Positions 44,406 to 53,630 of a stretch of 64,000 nt of DNA are shown here, piece by piece; the stretch's first letter is position 1; every line of letters begins with the position of its first letter. The notes beneath the pieces are model-generated. The model was not told the DNA's origin. It saw only the letters and a program-made list of their open reading frames with translations, and searched no databases. The translations under genes and the position numbers were made by a program. The stretch covers positions 300,298 through 364,297 of the forward strand of contig NZ_DFBS01000022.1 of assembly GCF_002366715.1 (NCBI RefSeq), given 5' to 3'. This stretch comes from Halomonas sp. UBA3074. Lineage in GTDB: Bacteria; Pseudomonadota; Gammaproteobacteria; Pseudomonadales; Halomonadaceae.

Positions 44406-45377
44406 ATGCTGGCTCACATCACATCGTTAGCTTTCGCCCGCCAAAAGCGCGGACGCCTGAGCATGGCTGCCGCGTTATTGAACGTTTTATTCATCAGTGC
44501 ATTGGGCTTGTCTGCCGCGCACGCGCGAACGCTGGAAACGGCGTTTGGCGACGTAGAGGTTAAAGGTACCCCCGAGCGGGTGGTGACGCTTTACGAAGGC
44601 GCACTGGATGCTGCCGTGGCAGCGGGTGTGAAACCGCTAGGCGCGGTTACCTCCCGCGGTGGCGACAATGTCGCCCGTTATATAGAGGCGCATCTGGGGG
44701 ATGACCGCCCCGCGATCATGGGCGTGGTGCGCGAGATCAACATTGAAGCCGTGCTGGCGCAGCAGCCGGACCTGATTCTGGCCCCAGCGCAACTAACTGA
44801 TGAGCAGTATCAGTTGCTTTCCCGTATTGCTCCCACGGTGGTGCCGCCCACTCAGCCGCTGGCGCCGGATAACTGGAAAGCCGAAGCGCGCCTTTATGGC
44901 GAAGCGCTTAATCGCCAGGCCGCGATAGATCAGGCCATTGCGGACGTTGAGCAGCGTGCCGCTGAGGTTAGCCAAGCCGTGGACGACGCCGGTGTGGCGG
45001 GTAGTGCGTTTCTCATTCGCTGGATGCCCGGCGGCCCCATGGTGATGTCGCAAAACCTTTTCGCCGCTGGGTTGTTAGCCCAAGCCGGGCTTGACGTTCA
45101 GGACGGTGGGTTAGTGGGCGAGCGCGGTGTGCACAGCGATGTACTCAGCCTGGAAAACCTGTCACAAGTGGATGCCGACTGGCTGTTTCTAGCAACGCTC
45201 AACGATGATGGCAAAGCGGCGTTGGAATCGGCCAAGCAGAGCAGCGCCTTTACGCGCCTGAATGTGGTGCAGCAGGAACGCGTTGTTCCGGTGGATGGCC
45301 AACTCTGGACAAGCGCCAACGGCCCGCTGGCCGCCCAAGCCATTCTTGATGAGATTGAGGCTGCGCTGTTGCCGTGA
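44406..45377 (+). CDS. Iron-siderophore ABC transporter, substrate-binding protein
   Basis: A 323-residue periplasmic protein with a long N-region, signal helix (LLNVLFISALGLSAAHA) and FecB/FepB/FhuD-type fold: GTPERVVTLYEGALDAAVAAGVKPLGA, then EAVLAQQPDLILAPAQL and LSRIAPTVVPP. The first gene of a four-gene operon, it lies downstream of a Fur-box-like site. A second in-frame ATG (44463) would shorten the signal to a more normal length and may be the real start. The ligand could be a ferric-dicitrate or catecholate complex; it cannot be distinguished here. Confidence 0.92.
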   Translation: MLAHITSLAFARQKRGRLSMAAALLNVLFISALGLSAAHARTLETAFGDVEVKGTPERVVTLYEGALDAAVAAGVKPLGAVTSRGGDNVARYIEAHLGDDRPAIMGVVREINIEAVLAQQPDLILAPAQLTDEQYQLLSRIAPTVVPPTQPLAPDNWKAEARLYGEALNRQAAIDQAIADVEQRAAEVSQAVDDAGVAGSAFLIRWMPGGPMVMSQNLFAAGLLAQAGLDVQDGGLVGERGVHSDVLSLENLSQVDADWLFLATLNDDGKAALESAKQSSAFTRLNVVQQERVVPVDGQLWTSANGPLAAQAILDEIEAALLP

Positions 45378-46399
45378 GGGTTTCACCATTTGCAACCTTA
45401 GCCATTAAAAGAGCGAACCAGCGCACGTTAATGCTGCTCCTGGTCACCGCCCTTGTGGCGGTGAGCCTCGTTAGCTTGTTGATCGGCGCGGGCAGCGTTG
45501 GCCCCGGCAGAGCCATGGCGCTTTTAAGTGGTGCCCAAGACAGCGAGGCGCGCTTTATTGTCTGGGAATTGCGCGCACCGCGAACCTTAATCGGCATTGT
45601 GGTGGGCATGGCGCTAGGCGTGGCGGGGGCGCTGTTACAAGCGGTGGCGCGCAACCCGCTGGCTGAACCAGGCTTGTTAGGGGTGAGCGCGGGCGCGGCC
45701 TTTGCCGTGGCACTGGCCTTGGTGCTGGGGGCCAGTGCGGCCACGCTGCGTATTTCCGTTGCCCAACTGGGGGCTTTGGTGGGCTGTGTGTGCGTATTGA
45801 GCGTGGCGCGCTTTCGCGGTGTGGGTAACGACCCTATACGGCTCGTGCTTGCGGGCGCTGCGTTTTCCGGGCTACTGGCGTCACTCACCTCGTTGATACT
45901 GCTTTATGACCAGCGCGCCGCCGATGAAATTCGCTTTTGGGTCATTGGCAGTTTGGCTGGCCGCCGCTTGGACGATCTGCTGTCGGTACTGCCCAGTATG
46001 CTGGTCGCTTCCGTTATCGTCTTACTGATCGCCCGGCCGTTAGCCGCATTAGCACTGGGGGAGCGGGTTGCCTCGGGGCTGGGCCACCACCCCAACCTAA
46101 TTCGTTGGTTGGTGGTTGCCTGTGTGGCGCTCTTGGTCGGTGCGGCTACTGCGATTGCCGGGCCCATCGCGTTCGTTGGGCTGGTCGTGCCGTTTGTGGC
46201 GCGCGCCTTTGCCGGGCCCGATATTCGTCGCACGCTATGGTTCTGTCTTCCTATTGGCCCTTTGATGGTGTTGTCGGCGGATATTGTGTCTCGTGTCGTC
46301 GTGGCCCCTTCAGAACTGCCGCTGGGCGTGCTCACCGCGCTATGCGGCGCGCCCGTGCTTATAGCGGTCGTGCGTGCACGCCGTTTACCGATGCTATGA
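45374..46399 (+). CDS. Iron-siderophore ABC transporter, permease 1
   Basis: A 341-residue FecCD-family permease with about nine to ten helices. Diagnostic segments are WELRAPRTLIGIVVGMALGVAGALLQAVARNPLAEPGLLGVSAGA and PLGVLTALCGAPVLI. It starts at GTG 45374 inside the stop of the binding-protein gene (GTGA). The end overlaps the second permease start by four bases, giving a tightly coupled permease pair typical of FecC-FecD. Confidence 0.94.
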   Translation: MRVSPFATLAIKRANQRTLMLLLVTALVAVSLVSLLIGAGSVGPGRAMALLSGAQDSEARFIVWELRAPRTLIGIVVGMALGVAGALLQAVARNPLAEPGLLGVSAGAAFAVALALVLGASAATLRISVAQLGALVGCVCVLSVARFRGVGNDPIRLVLAGAAFSGLLASLTSLILLYDQRAADEIRFWVIGSLAGRRLDDLLSVLPSMLVASVIVLLIARPLAALALGERVASGLGHHPNLIRWLVVACVALLVGAATAIAGPIAFVGLVVPFVARAFAGPDIRRTLWFCLPIGPLMVLSADIVSRVVVAPSELPLGVLTALCGAPVLIAVVRARRLPML

Positions 46400-47523
46400 G
46401 TGGAACAATGAAATCTACCACCGTCCGCTCCTCCGCTCTTGATGCCGCTTCTGTTCGACCGAGTCGTAGTTCCATTTCGCCACCCCCAGGCTATTGGCGC
46501 TTCGCTTGGCGAAGCCGTCATGGCGAACAGAGTGTGCTGCTGGAGCAGCGTGCGGTAACGGTCAATGCGAGCTTGTTAGGCGCGTTTATGTTGGTCAGCG
46601 TGCTCTACCTGAGCCTGGGTAGCGTCAACGTCGCCCCGATGGCGGTGTTGCACGCGCTGTTTGGCAAGGCGGATATGATGGCGAACTTCGTGGTGCAAGA
46701 GCTACGCCTGCCGCGATTGGCCGCCGCCGCCTGCACCGGTGCGGCCTTTGCCCTGGCTGGCATTCTGATGCAAACGCTCGCCCGCAATCGCCTGGCAACA
46801 CCCGGTATTATCGGCATTGATAATGGCGCGACTGCGTTTGCGGTGGCCTCCATCGTCGGCATCGGCGTTTCCATTGCGCCCCCCGCCATGGCATTGGCAG
46901 GGGCGACCACCGCCGCGGTACTCACGTTTGGCTTGGCGGCGGGCAGCGGCACCCAAGGCTATCGCTTTATCGTCGCGGGCATTGGCGTGGGGGCGGTGTT
47001 TGGCGCGATAACGCAATTGATGCTGGCGCGCGTCACCATTGATACCGCCAATGCCGCTTATCCCTGGACGGTGGGTTCGCTCAATGCCCGCCCCAGCGGC
47101 GCGCTACAGCTGCTGATGCTTGGGTTAGTGCTAGGTTTGATCACGGCGCTGATGTTAGCTCGTTCGCTGACGCTGCTGCGTTTTAAGGAGGCCACCGCCA
47201 GCGGTTTAGGGGTCAACGTCAAACGCCGCCGACTAGAAGTGTTGCTGCTCTCGGTGGCGCTGACCGGCCTGGCCGTTGCGGTGGCAGGGCCTGTCGGTAT
47301 GGTGGGGCTGATTGGCCCCGAGATTGCCCGCTCGCTGTCGAGTTCACGCGGTGTGCCTATTACGGCGGCGACGCTGGCGGGGGCGTTGGTGATGGTGTTG
47401 GCTGACTTAGCCGGGCGCACGCTGCTGGCGCCGATTGAGATTCCGGTCGGTATTGTCACCGCCGTGGTCGGCGGGCCGTGGTTACTTTGGATATTAATGC
47501 GTCCGCAACGGAGCTTTACATGA
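46396..47523 (+). CDS. Iron-siderophore ABC transporter, permease 2
   Basis: A 375-residue FecCD-type permease. The core starts near NASLLGAFMLVSVLYLSLGS and includes VQELRLPRLAAAACTGAAFALAGILMQTLARN, ATPGIIGIDNGA, AGPVGMVGLIGPEIARSL and EIPVGIVTAVVGGPWLL. ATG 46396 forms ATGA with the preceding stop; ATG 46408 four codons on is an alternative. The frame is open far upstream through permease 1, but that is a shadow. An unusual hydrophilic N-terminal tail of about 55 residues, rich in Ser and Arg, precedes the first helix. Confidence 0.93.
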   Translation: MSGTMKSTTVRSSALDAASVRPSRSSISPPPGYWRFAWRSRHGEQSVLLEQRAVTVNASLLGAFMLVSVLYLSLGSVNVAPMAVLHALFGKADMMANFVVQELRLPRLAAAACTGAAFALAGILMQTLARNRLATPGIIGIDNGATAFAVASIVGIGVSIAPPAMALAGATTAAVLTFGLAAGSGTQGYRFIVAGIGVGAVFGAITQLMLARVTIDTANAAYPWTVGSLNARPSGALQLLMLGLVLGLITALMLARSLTLLRFKEATASGLGVNVKRRRLEVLLLSVALTGLAVAVAGPVGMVGLIGPEIARSLSSSRGVPITAATLAGALVMVLADLAGRTLLAPIEIPVGIVTAVVGGPWLLWILMRPQRSFT

Positions 47524-48338
47524 GCCAACCTTCCAACTCCGGATTACCGTCACTGTCGACCCAATCACTCGGCATGAGCTATGGCGCCCGGCAGGTGATC
47601 AATGGCTTGGATCTTGCTCTGCCCAGAGGCCAAGTGACCGCGATTGTGGGCCCCAACGGCTGCGGAAAATCGACGCTACTGGCCGGGCTTGCGCGCCTTC
47701 ATAAACCTGACAGCGGAACGGTGCTGTTGGACGGCGCCGATATTCAACGACTGCCTACTCGCCAGCTAGCGACTCAGCTGGCGCTGCTGCCCCAAGAGGC
47801 GGTGGCGCCGGAAGGCTTGACCGTGACCGAACTCATCCGCTTTGGCCGCCAGCCTCATCAAGGCTGGTTGCGCCAGTGGTCGGCGGAGGATCAGCGGGTG
47901 GTTCAGCATGCCCTGGCAGCCGCAGGGCTTGAGTCGCTCGCGGATCGTCCAATTGATGCGCTTTCCGGCGGCCAGCGGCAGCGCGCCTGGATCGCCATGA
48001 CCATCGCCCAGCAAACCCCGCTACTGCTGCTGGACGAACCCACCTCGGCACTGGATCTAGGCCACCAGATTGAAGTGTTCGAGCTGGTCAAACACCTTGC
48101 TCACCATGGCCGCACCGTCGTGATGGTGTTGCACGATCTCGCCAGCGCCTGCCGCTATGCCGACCATCTCATCGCCATGCGCGAAGGGCAGATTGTGGCG
48201 CAAGGGCCGCCCGCGCAGGTGGTAACGCCTGATCTGGTGCGCACGCTCTATCAAGTCGATTGCACGCTACTCATCGACCCTGATACCGGCAGCCCCTTGT
48301 TGGCCAACGTGAGGCGCTGTTCAGAGCCTGCTTATTAG
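47520..48338 (+). CDS. Iron-siderophore ABC transporter, ATPase
   Basis: A 272-residue FecE/FepC-type ATPase: Walker A AIVGPNGCGKSTLLAGLARL, Q-loop LLPQEAVAPEG, signature LSGGQRQRAWIAM, Walker B LLLLDEPTSALD and switch VLHDLASACRYADHLI. ATG 47520 overlaps the permease stop (ATGA) and has GGAG upstream; an upstream in-frame start lies inside the permease and is unlikely. It is the last gene of the operon; a hairpin terminator follows 35 bases downstream. Confidence 0.95.
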   Translation: MSQPSNSGLPSLSTQSLGMSYGARQVINGLDLALPRGQVTAIVGPNGCGKSTLLAGLARLHKPDSGTVLLDGADIQRLPTRQLATQLALLPQEAVAPEGLTVTELIRFGRQPHQGWLRQWSAEDQRVVQHALAAAGLESLADRPIDALSGGQRQRAWIAMTIAQQTPLLLLDEPTSALDLGHQIEVFELVKHLAHHGRTVVMVLHDLASACRYADHLIAMREGQIVAQGPPAQVVTPDLVRTLYQVDCTLLIDPDTGSPLLANVRRCSEPAY

Positions 48339-48373
48339 CCATCAGCCGGGCGAGGTGCCTGCTAAAAACGGAT

Positions 48374-48400
48374 GCCCCGCTAGAGATAGCGGGGCTATTT
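48374..48400 (+). terminator. Terminator of the siderophore ABC operon
   Basis: GCCCCGCTA (48374-48382), loop GAGA, TAGCGGGGC (48387-48395), then TATTT. Confidence 0.8.
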
Positions 48401-48442
48401 CATTACTCTAATGCCTCGATAACCACTCAGTAAGGAATACTT

Positions 48443-50254
48443 GTGTCCTCTCCTGCACACAGTTTTCAAGCCCTGGTGCGCCTGCTGCGCTACGCCAAAA
48501 GCTATCGGCGACGCATCATGGCCGCCACCGCCTGTTCCGTTATCAACAAGCTGTTTGATATTGCCCCCGAGATTTTGATTGGTGTCGCCATCGATGTGGT
48601 CGTGAATCAAGAACAGAGTTTTGTGGCGAGTTTGGGGTTTGAAACGCCCCAGCAGCAGATCACCATGCTGGCGGTGCTAACGTTCGTTATTTGGGCGGGA
48701 GAGTCGCTGTTCGAGTATCTGTTCCAAATCCTGTGGCGCAATCTGGCCCAGCGGCTTCAGGCAGATATGCGCCAGGATACCTACGAGCATGCCCAGCGCC
48801 TCGATATGGCGTTCTTTGAATCGAAAAGCTCCGGCCAGCTCGTGGCCACCATGAACGATGACGTCAATCAGCTCGAGCGCTTTCTAGACGGGGGCGCCAA
48901 TGCCCTGATTCAAGTGGTCGTCACGGTGATAGCGGTGGGCGCGGTGTTCTTTGTGCTTTCACCGCTGATTGCGCTGTTGGCATTTACGCCTATTCCGCTG
49001 ATTATCTGGGGCGCGTTCTTCTTCCAGCGCAAAGCCGGGCCGCTGTATAGCGACGTGCGCGAGAAAGTAGGGGATCTGGCCAGCCGGTTATCCAATAACC
49101 TAAGCGGCATTGCCACGATTAAAAGCTTTACCAGCGAAGACCGCGAAGCTGAGCGCCTGCGCGATGCCAGCGAAGCCTATGTAGAAGCCAACCGCCGCGC
49201 GATTAAAGTTAGCTCTGCCTTTATTCCTGTCATCCGCATGGCGATTTTGGCGGGCTTTCTCGCCACCTTCACCGTGGGGGGCATGATGGCGCTCAATGGC
49301 TCGCTAAATGTGGGTGCTTACGGCGTACTGGTGTTTCTGACCCAGCGGCTGCTCTGGCCGCTCACCGGCCTAGCTCAGGTGATTGACCTGTTCGAGCGCG
49401 CAATGGCCAGCACGCGGCGTATTCTCGATCTGCTCGAAGTGCCGATTACCGTTAAAGACGACAGCACCACACCGCTTGCCCAGCCGGTGCGTGGCGAAGT
49501 GACCATCGACAATGTGAGCTTTCACTACGCCACCAGCTTAGTTGGAGTCGATGATATTCACCTACACGTGCCCGCAGGTAACACCCTGGCATTAGTCGGC
49601 GCGACCGGCTCGGGTAAATCGACGCTGATCAAACTGCTGCTGCGCTTTTACGACCCGGAAAGCGGGCGCGTACTCATCGACGGCCAGCCGATCACCGGCG
49701 TCAGCATGAACTCGTTACGCCAATCGATTGGCCTGGTCAGCCAGGATGTGTACCTGTTTGAAGGCAGCATTCGAGACAATATCGCCTATGGCAAGCCCGA
49801 TGCCGACGAAGCCGCGATTATCGACGCCGCCAAAACCGCCGAGGCGTGGAGCTTTATCGAAACCTTGCCCCAAGGGCTGGATACGCCGGTAGGGGAGCGG
49901 GGCGTGCGGCTTTCCGGCGGCCAACGCCAGCGGCTCTCTTTAGCCAGGGCGCTGCTTAAAGACCCGCCGATTCTGGTGCTGGACGAAGCCACCAGCGCCG
50001 TGGACAACGAAACCGAAGCCGCCATTCAGCGTTCGCTCAAGCGCATCGCCCACGGCCGCACGGTGATTATGATTGCTCACCGGCTTTCGACCATTGTGCA
50101 TGCCGATGAGATCGTGGTGATCGAGAAAGGCCAAGTGGCCGAGCGGGGCAGCCACTCAAGCCTGCTGGCAGCTAACGGCCACTATGCCGCCCAGTGGCGC
50201 GTACAAACCGGCGAAGCCCAGGCGGGGGATGTAGAAGCAATTAGCAACCTTTAA
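48443..50254 (+). CDS. ABC exporter half-transporter (fused TMD-NBD)
   Basis: A 603-residue ABCB/MsbA-type half-transporter. About six helices fill residues 20-310 (KSYRRRIMAATACSVINKLFD at the start), followed by an NBD with Walker A LVGATGSGKSTLIKLLLR, Q-loop LVSQDVYLFEGSI, signature VRLSGGQRQRLSLARALL, Walker B ILVLDEATSAVD and H-loop MIAHRLSTI. It starts at GTG 48443 with AAGGA six bases upstream. The position right after the siderophore importer hints at a role in siderophore or drug export, but homologues of this type are often generic lipid/drug exporters. Confidence 0.92.
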   Translation: MSSPAHSFQALVRLLRYAKSYRRRIMAATACSVINKLFDIAPEILIGVAIDVVVNQEQSFVASLGFETPQQQITMLAVLTFVIWAGESLFEYLFQILWRNLAQRLQADMRQDTYEHAQRLDMAFFESKSSGQLVATMNDDVNQLERFLDGGANALIQVVVTVIAVGAVFFVLSPLIALLAFTPIPLIIWGAFFFQRKAGPLYSDVREKVGDLASRLSNNLSGIATIKSFTSEDREAERLRDASEAYVEANRRAIKVSSAFIPVIRMAILAGFLATFTVGGMMALNGSLNVGAYGVLVFLTQRLLWPLTGLAQVIDLFERAMASTRRILDLLEVPITVKDDSTTPLAQPVRGEVTIDNVSFHYATSLVGVDDIHLHVPAGNTLALVGATGSGKSTLIKLLLRFYDPESGRVLIDGQPITGVSMNSLRQSIGLVSQDVYLFEGSIRDNIAYGKPDADEAAIIDAAKTAEAWSFIETLPQGLDTPVGERGVRLSGGQRQRLSLARALLKDPPILVLDEATSAVDNETEAAIQRSLKRIAHGRTVIMIAHRLSTIVHADEIVVIEKGQVAERGSHSSLLAANGHYAAQWRVQTGEAQAGDVEAISNL

Positions 50255-50264
50255 CGGCTACCGA

Positions 50265-50855
50265 TTATCTATTAACCAGGAGCGCATTGAGGGTGACGGG
50301 CACGTGCTCGTCAATTTCTTGATAGCCCAGCATCGACAGCACGGTGCGCACCGTGCTGTTGGCCATCAGCGCTCGGCCATCCATCACCATCGGCTCGGCG
50401 TGGGTCACACGTATCTCGTTCAAGCCTTCGCGGGTAAAGCGCAGCGGCACGGACTCCTGCTGATTAATCATGTCGGACTGAACGCGAAAGGTCAGCGTCT
50501 CGACCAGCGACTCGCCAATATCCAAGCCATCCAAGCGCTCTGGCGGCATTTTCGCCTCTAGCGTTACCAGGGTGGTGTTCGCCAGCAAGCCTACCCACGG
50601 CGGCAGCTCGCCAAAGCGTTCCAGCACATCGGTTTGGCTCAACTTCAACGGCAGGCGTAGCGTGCCATCGCTGGAGATTTCGCCTTGCAGGTCACGTACT
50701 TGATGATGGTGCGTCTGCGGCGCTTCGCCGTTCAACTGGGTAATCGATGCCTGCACCTGAGACTGGCCAGGATCAAGCTGCCAATCCGCGTGCACCGGCA
50801 GCGCCAACAATAGAGGAAATAGAGCAATCAATGCTTTCACAGCGCGTCTCCGCAT
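50265..50855 (-). CDS. YceI-like periplasmic protein
   Basis: The 196-residue protein begins MRRRAVKALIALFPLLLALPVHA, a clean Sec signal. The rest resembles a diverged YceI lipocalin-like beta-barrel: DWQLDPGQSQVQASITQLN, DGTLRLPLKLSQTDVLERFG, then VPLRFTREGLNEI and EIDEHVPVTLNALL. YceI proteins bind isoprenoid-type lipids such as polyprenyl or quinone precursors. The frame is open for 46 more codons upstream, but those residues precede the signal and are implausible; no strong ribosome site supports either start. It is convergent with the ABC exporter. Confidence 0.8.
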   Translation of the reverse strand: MRRRAVKALIALFPLLLALPVHADWQLDPGQSQVQASITQLNGEAPQTHHHQVRDLQGEISSDGTLRLPLKLSQTDVLERFGELPPWVGLLANTTLVTLEAKMPPERLDGLDIGESLVETLTFRVQSDMINQQESVPLRFTREGLNEIRVTHAEPMVMDGRALMANSTVRTVLSMLGYQEIDEHVPVTLNALLVNR

Positions 50856-51000
50856 AAAGAACGGTTCACAAGAGCAATAACTACCCACCCAGACTCTGTG
50901 ACTGGCAATAAGTGCCGCAAAAAAGTCCCGCAATGCCACTAAGATAGCGCGATGGGGGTAGCCTCTCCCCGCCACATTCGCTATTATATGCACGCTTTTC

Positions 51001-51077
<77 letters not shown>

Positions 51078-51116
51078 ATAGAATCAATTGGTTACAGAGA
51101 TTAGAGCTTCTTTTTG

Positions 51117-52115
51117 TCAGTGCTTGGTTGTTATTTGGTTGCCGATGCGCGGCAATCTGGCAATAACACTATCCCATCGTGTCGGATCAGCGTGGGCATA
51201 CCGGCTGGTCACTGTCAGCGATGAATGCCCCAGCAAATCTCTGATACTCGTTAGTGATTCCCCTTTACTGGCTAGTAATGAAGCGTAGCAGTGGCGCATA
51301 TCGTGAAAACGAATGTCTGGACGCCCAATGGCTTCTCGAGCTCTTTCGAACGCTCCCCTGACTCGATCTCCCGTTATTGCAAACGGTAAGTTTTCAAGCA
51401 GCGGTATTGCTTCTTCAGAAAGCGGAATGACCCTGGGTTTACCGTTTTTCGTCTGGTGTGGTTTGAGCACGATTCGGCCGTTGTAGACATTTCTCGGTTC
51501 CAGTGCCATCAGCTCTCCGCGCCTCATCCCTGTCAGCATGGCTAACAATATCACCTTCCGTTCGACCTGATACCGCTCGGGTACGGCTTCTAGTAACTCA
51601 GCAAGCTCCAATTCGGAAAGATAAACATGGCGTTCATTTTTAGGCGAGGGCTTACGTAGCTTTCCGTCGAGCGGTAAGTCGATCCAGTCCCATTCGCGAT
51701 ACGACAGCGACAGCACTCGCTTAACGACCTGAATCCGGTTGTTAATGGTTGACTGCGCCAACCCCTTCTCTTTAAGAGCCTTCTGCATCCTTCGTGTGGC
51801 ATCCAGTAGTTCCTGGCCAATAATGATGCCTGGGGAATGCTCATCCATCCATCTAGCGACCAGTAGTATGTGCTGCTTCTGGGAGCGAACGTCGTATTCG
51901 CTTACCATCCGCTGCAAACCCTCTGAAAAAGTGTATTTGGGCTTGCGGCCCATAACACCATTGAACTCATCTTCTTGGCGTTGGGCTTCTGCCTTTAGTG
52001 CATACTGCCTTGCCTCTCCTTCTGTGCGAAAAGTTCTTTGAGTGCGCTGGCCGTTGACCCTTGCGCGGACAATCCACGTTTCACGGTCCTTTCTTTTTGA
52101 AACGGTGTATCCCAT
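51117..52115 (-). CDS. Tyrosine recombinase / integrase
   Basis: A 332-residue integrase. It has an N-terminal arm-type DNA-binding segment (SKRKDRETWIVRARVNGQRTQ in part), a core-binding helical domain, and a catalytic domain with all active residues: Arg in TGMRRGEL, Lys in HQTKNGKPRVIPL, HxxR in FHDMRHCYAS, His in LGHSSLT and the nucleophile in SRYAHAD. It should catalyse recombination at tRNA-Ile2. ATG 52115 has AAGGGGAT seven bases upstream and is preferred over 52151. The gene ends 40 bases from the tRNA and overlaps the AlpA-like gene at its 5' end. Confidence 0.95.
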   Translation of the reverse strand: MGYTVSKRKDRETWIVRARVNGQRTQRTFRTEGEARQYALKAEAQRQEDEFNGVMGRKPKYTFSEGLQRMVSEYDVRSQKQHILLVARWMDEHSPGIIIGQELLDATRRMQKALKEKGLAQSTINNRIQVVKRVLSLSYREWDWIDLPLDGKLRKPSPKNERHVYLSELELAELLEAVPERYQVERKVILLAMLTGMRRGELMALEPRNVYNGRIVLKPHQTKNGKPRVIPLSEEAIPLLENLPFAITGDRVRGAFERAREAIGRPDIRFHDMRHCYASLLASKGESLTSIRDLLGHSSLTVTSRYAHADPTRWDSVIARLPRIGNQITTKH

Positions 52116-52303
52116 TTTCGATCCCCTTTTAACTGAGGATCGCGCCTGCATCCTCTAGCGTACTCCTCAACGGCCTCATGCTCAAAGCGAACGGCTTTGC
52201 CAAACTGGATGAACCCGATACAGTGTTTGTTGCTGTAGACCCAGCTAAGGCTCATGCCTAGGCTTTCAGCGACTTGTTCAGGTCTTAGTAATCTGTAAGC
52301 CAT
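51995..52303 (-). CDS. AlpA/excisionase-like HTH protein
   Basis: The 102-residue product begins MAYRLLRPEQVAESLGMSLSWVYS, and a short wing KHCIGFIQFGKAVRFEHEAVEEYARG completes a MerR/HTH_17-type fold of AlpA and Xis proteins, which control integrase expression or excision. About 120 bases of its 3' end overlap the integrase start region, so the C-terminal 40 residues, which are basic and lack a domain, may be non-essential. Same strand as the integrase; likely co-transcribed. Confidence 0.75.
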   Translation of the reverse strand: MAYRLLRPEQVAESLGMSLSWVYSNKHCIGFIQFGKAVRFEHEAVEEYARGCRRDPQLKGDRKWDTPFQKERTVKRGLSAQGSTASALKELFAQKERQGSMH

Positions 52304-52517
52304 GTCCTTGTTCCACTAATGTTTTGTATGCCGACATGGTGGCAGGACCGTATTGGCGAAGCTGAGGCTGGCTGAATATCTTCTTTTTTTCAGTCGACAT
52401 ATTGACGCATGAGGGGTGGTGTGGTTTCGGTTTTTGATACAGTCGCTGAAGATGACGTTTATCGCTGACTGGGGGTACACTGCGCACCATGGTCAACTAA
52501 GGAAATAGCGGAAAAAA

Positions 52518-53630
52518 ATGACTACGGAGCCCAATAGCCAAGAGAAGCTCTCTCTGTTTGAATTGCGTTTACGTCAGCATAAAAAAACTAAGGCCTCGGG
52601 ACAGAATGACCCCTACGTGGAGGATAGGAGGCAATGGCTAAATGACTTAGGCAACCAGCGTCAGTACTTATTTGATGCGCTACATGAGCTGACCGAATTT
52701 GATGATGAGCAATACCAAAGAGCCATCAAGGCAGTTCAGGAAAGGGGAGAAGGGGACGAAGAAGGTTTCAACAATACCAGTTGGACGGTAGCGAACGTCG
52801 ATGACCTTTCCGGTCTGATTATTAGAAATACTTGGGCTTGTCTAAAACAGGTAGCAATGCTTGATTTGACGATCAAGCAGTTAGAGGAACAGCTTTATAC
52901 TGCAGTGAAATACCAGGCCGCGCCTGAGAGCTTACGATCTTTATTACTGCTGCCTACCAAGGTCGAGCAATCGGCGCCTTCCCTATTAGAAATCATGGCC
53001 CATGGGTACCAGCTACTCGGTGCAATCAAAATTCTACAACACCGAGAAAACTTTGTGCGTGACCGGCGGCGTGGGAGTGCTGGGGGTAATCGAGAACCCA
53101 AAAAATCGGAAACGCAGCATCTGATTACTACAATGACGAAAATGTTGTACCAAGCAGACCCCCCCAAAAATGCCCGAGCTACTGAAAATAATCTAACCAA
53201 TCGGTATGTCGAAAAAATATTGGATATTTGGGCTGATTGGCCATTTTTTCCTTTGAAATCAGAAGAGCTAGCAGTTCAGGTGGGGCAGGCTTTGAAAGCT
53301 CTTGATTTGCCGTTTGAAAAAAAGAAAGTCTTGTTCAAGCGTCGCATGATTACCACCATGGCACGCCCTAGGCGTAAACATGATATTCCTTTCATTACTG
53401 AAACAGAGTCATTCGCAAGGGAATGCGAAGCAAGACAAGCGGGGATCGCTGATGCCCTTGTTCAGGTTATGGAATCGAAATTCGGTGAGCTGAACATCGA
53501 AGACAAGGCGAAAATAGAGAGATCATCCCCAGAGCAGTTGGGTATTTGGCTGCGCAATGTCCATGATGCCATTAAGATCAATGATCTGCTATCTCAGGCT
53601 GATCAAATGGAAAAAAACATTAAGTGTTGA
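52518..53630 (+). CDS. Hypothetical 370-residue protein with DUF4351-like tail
   Basis: I do not recognise the whole protein. It is hydrophilic and mostly helical, with no signal or membrane segment. Residues 1-60 are charged (LSLFELRLRQHKKTK); a central part includes LLEIMAHGYQLLGAIKILQHRE. The tail (about 315-365) VQVMESKFGELNIEDKAKIE then SSPEQLGIWLRNVHDA looks like DUF4351, a short helical module found at the end of Rpn/YhgA-type nuclease proteins, but I see no PD-(D/E)XK core here. It is divergent from the alpA-int pair and more AT-rich than the chromosome genes. Confidence 0.75.
   Translation: MTTEPNSQEKLSLFELRLRQHKKTKASGQNDPYVEDRRQWLNDLGNQRQYLFDALHELTEFDDEQYQRAIKAVQERGEGDEEGFNNTSWTVANVDDLSGLIIRNTWACLKQVAMLDLTIKQLEEQLYTAVKYQAAPESLRSLLLLPTKVEQSAPSLLEIMAHGYQLLGAIKILQHRENFVRDRRRGSAGGNREPKKSETQHLITTMTKMLYQADPPKNARATENNLTNRYVEKILDIWADWPFFPLKSEELAVQVGQALKALDLPFEKKKVLFKRRMITTMARPRRKHDIPFITETESFARECEARQAGIADALVQVMESKFGELNIEDKAKIERSSPEQLGIWLRNVHDAIKINDLLSQADQMEKNIKC

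Noticed and set aside
45250..45888. 212-residue minus-strand frame across the siderophore binding-protein and permease genes
   Set aside because: Low-complexity antisense shadow in GC-rich coding sequence.
45937..46395. Long upstream extension of the second siderophore permease frame
   Set aside because: Runs inside permease 1 in another frame and encodes Arg/Cys-rich nonsense; the real start is near 46396.
52278..52496. 72-residue minus-strand frame upstream of the AlpA-like gene, with an internal start giving a 40-residue peptide
   Set aside because: No ribosome site, no recognisable motif, and it overlaps the alpA start; left as leader sequence.
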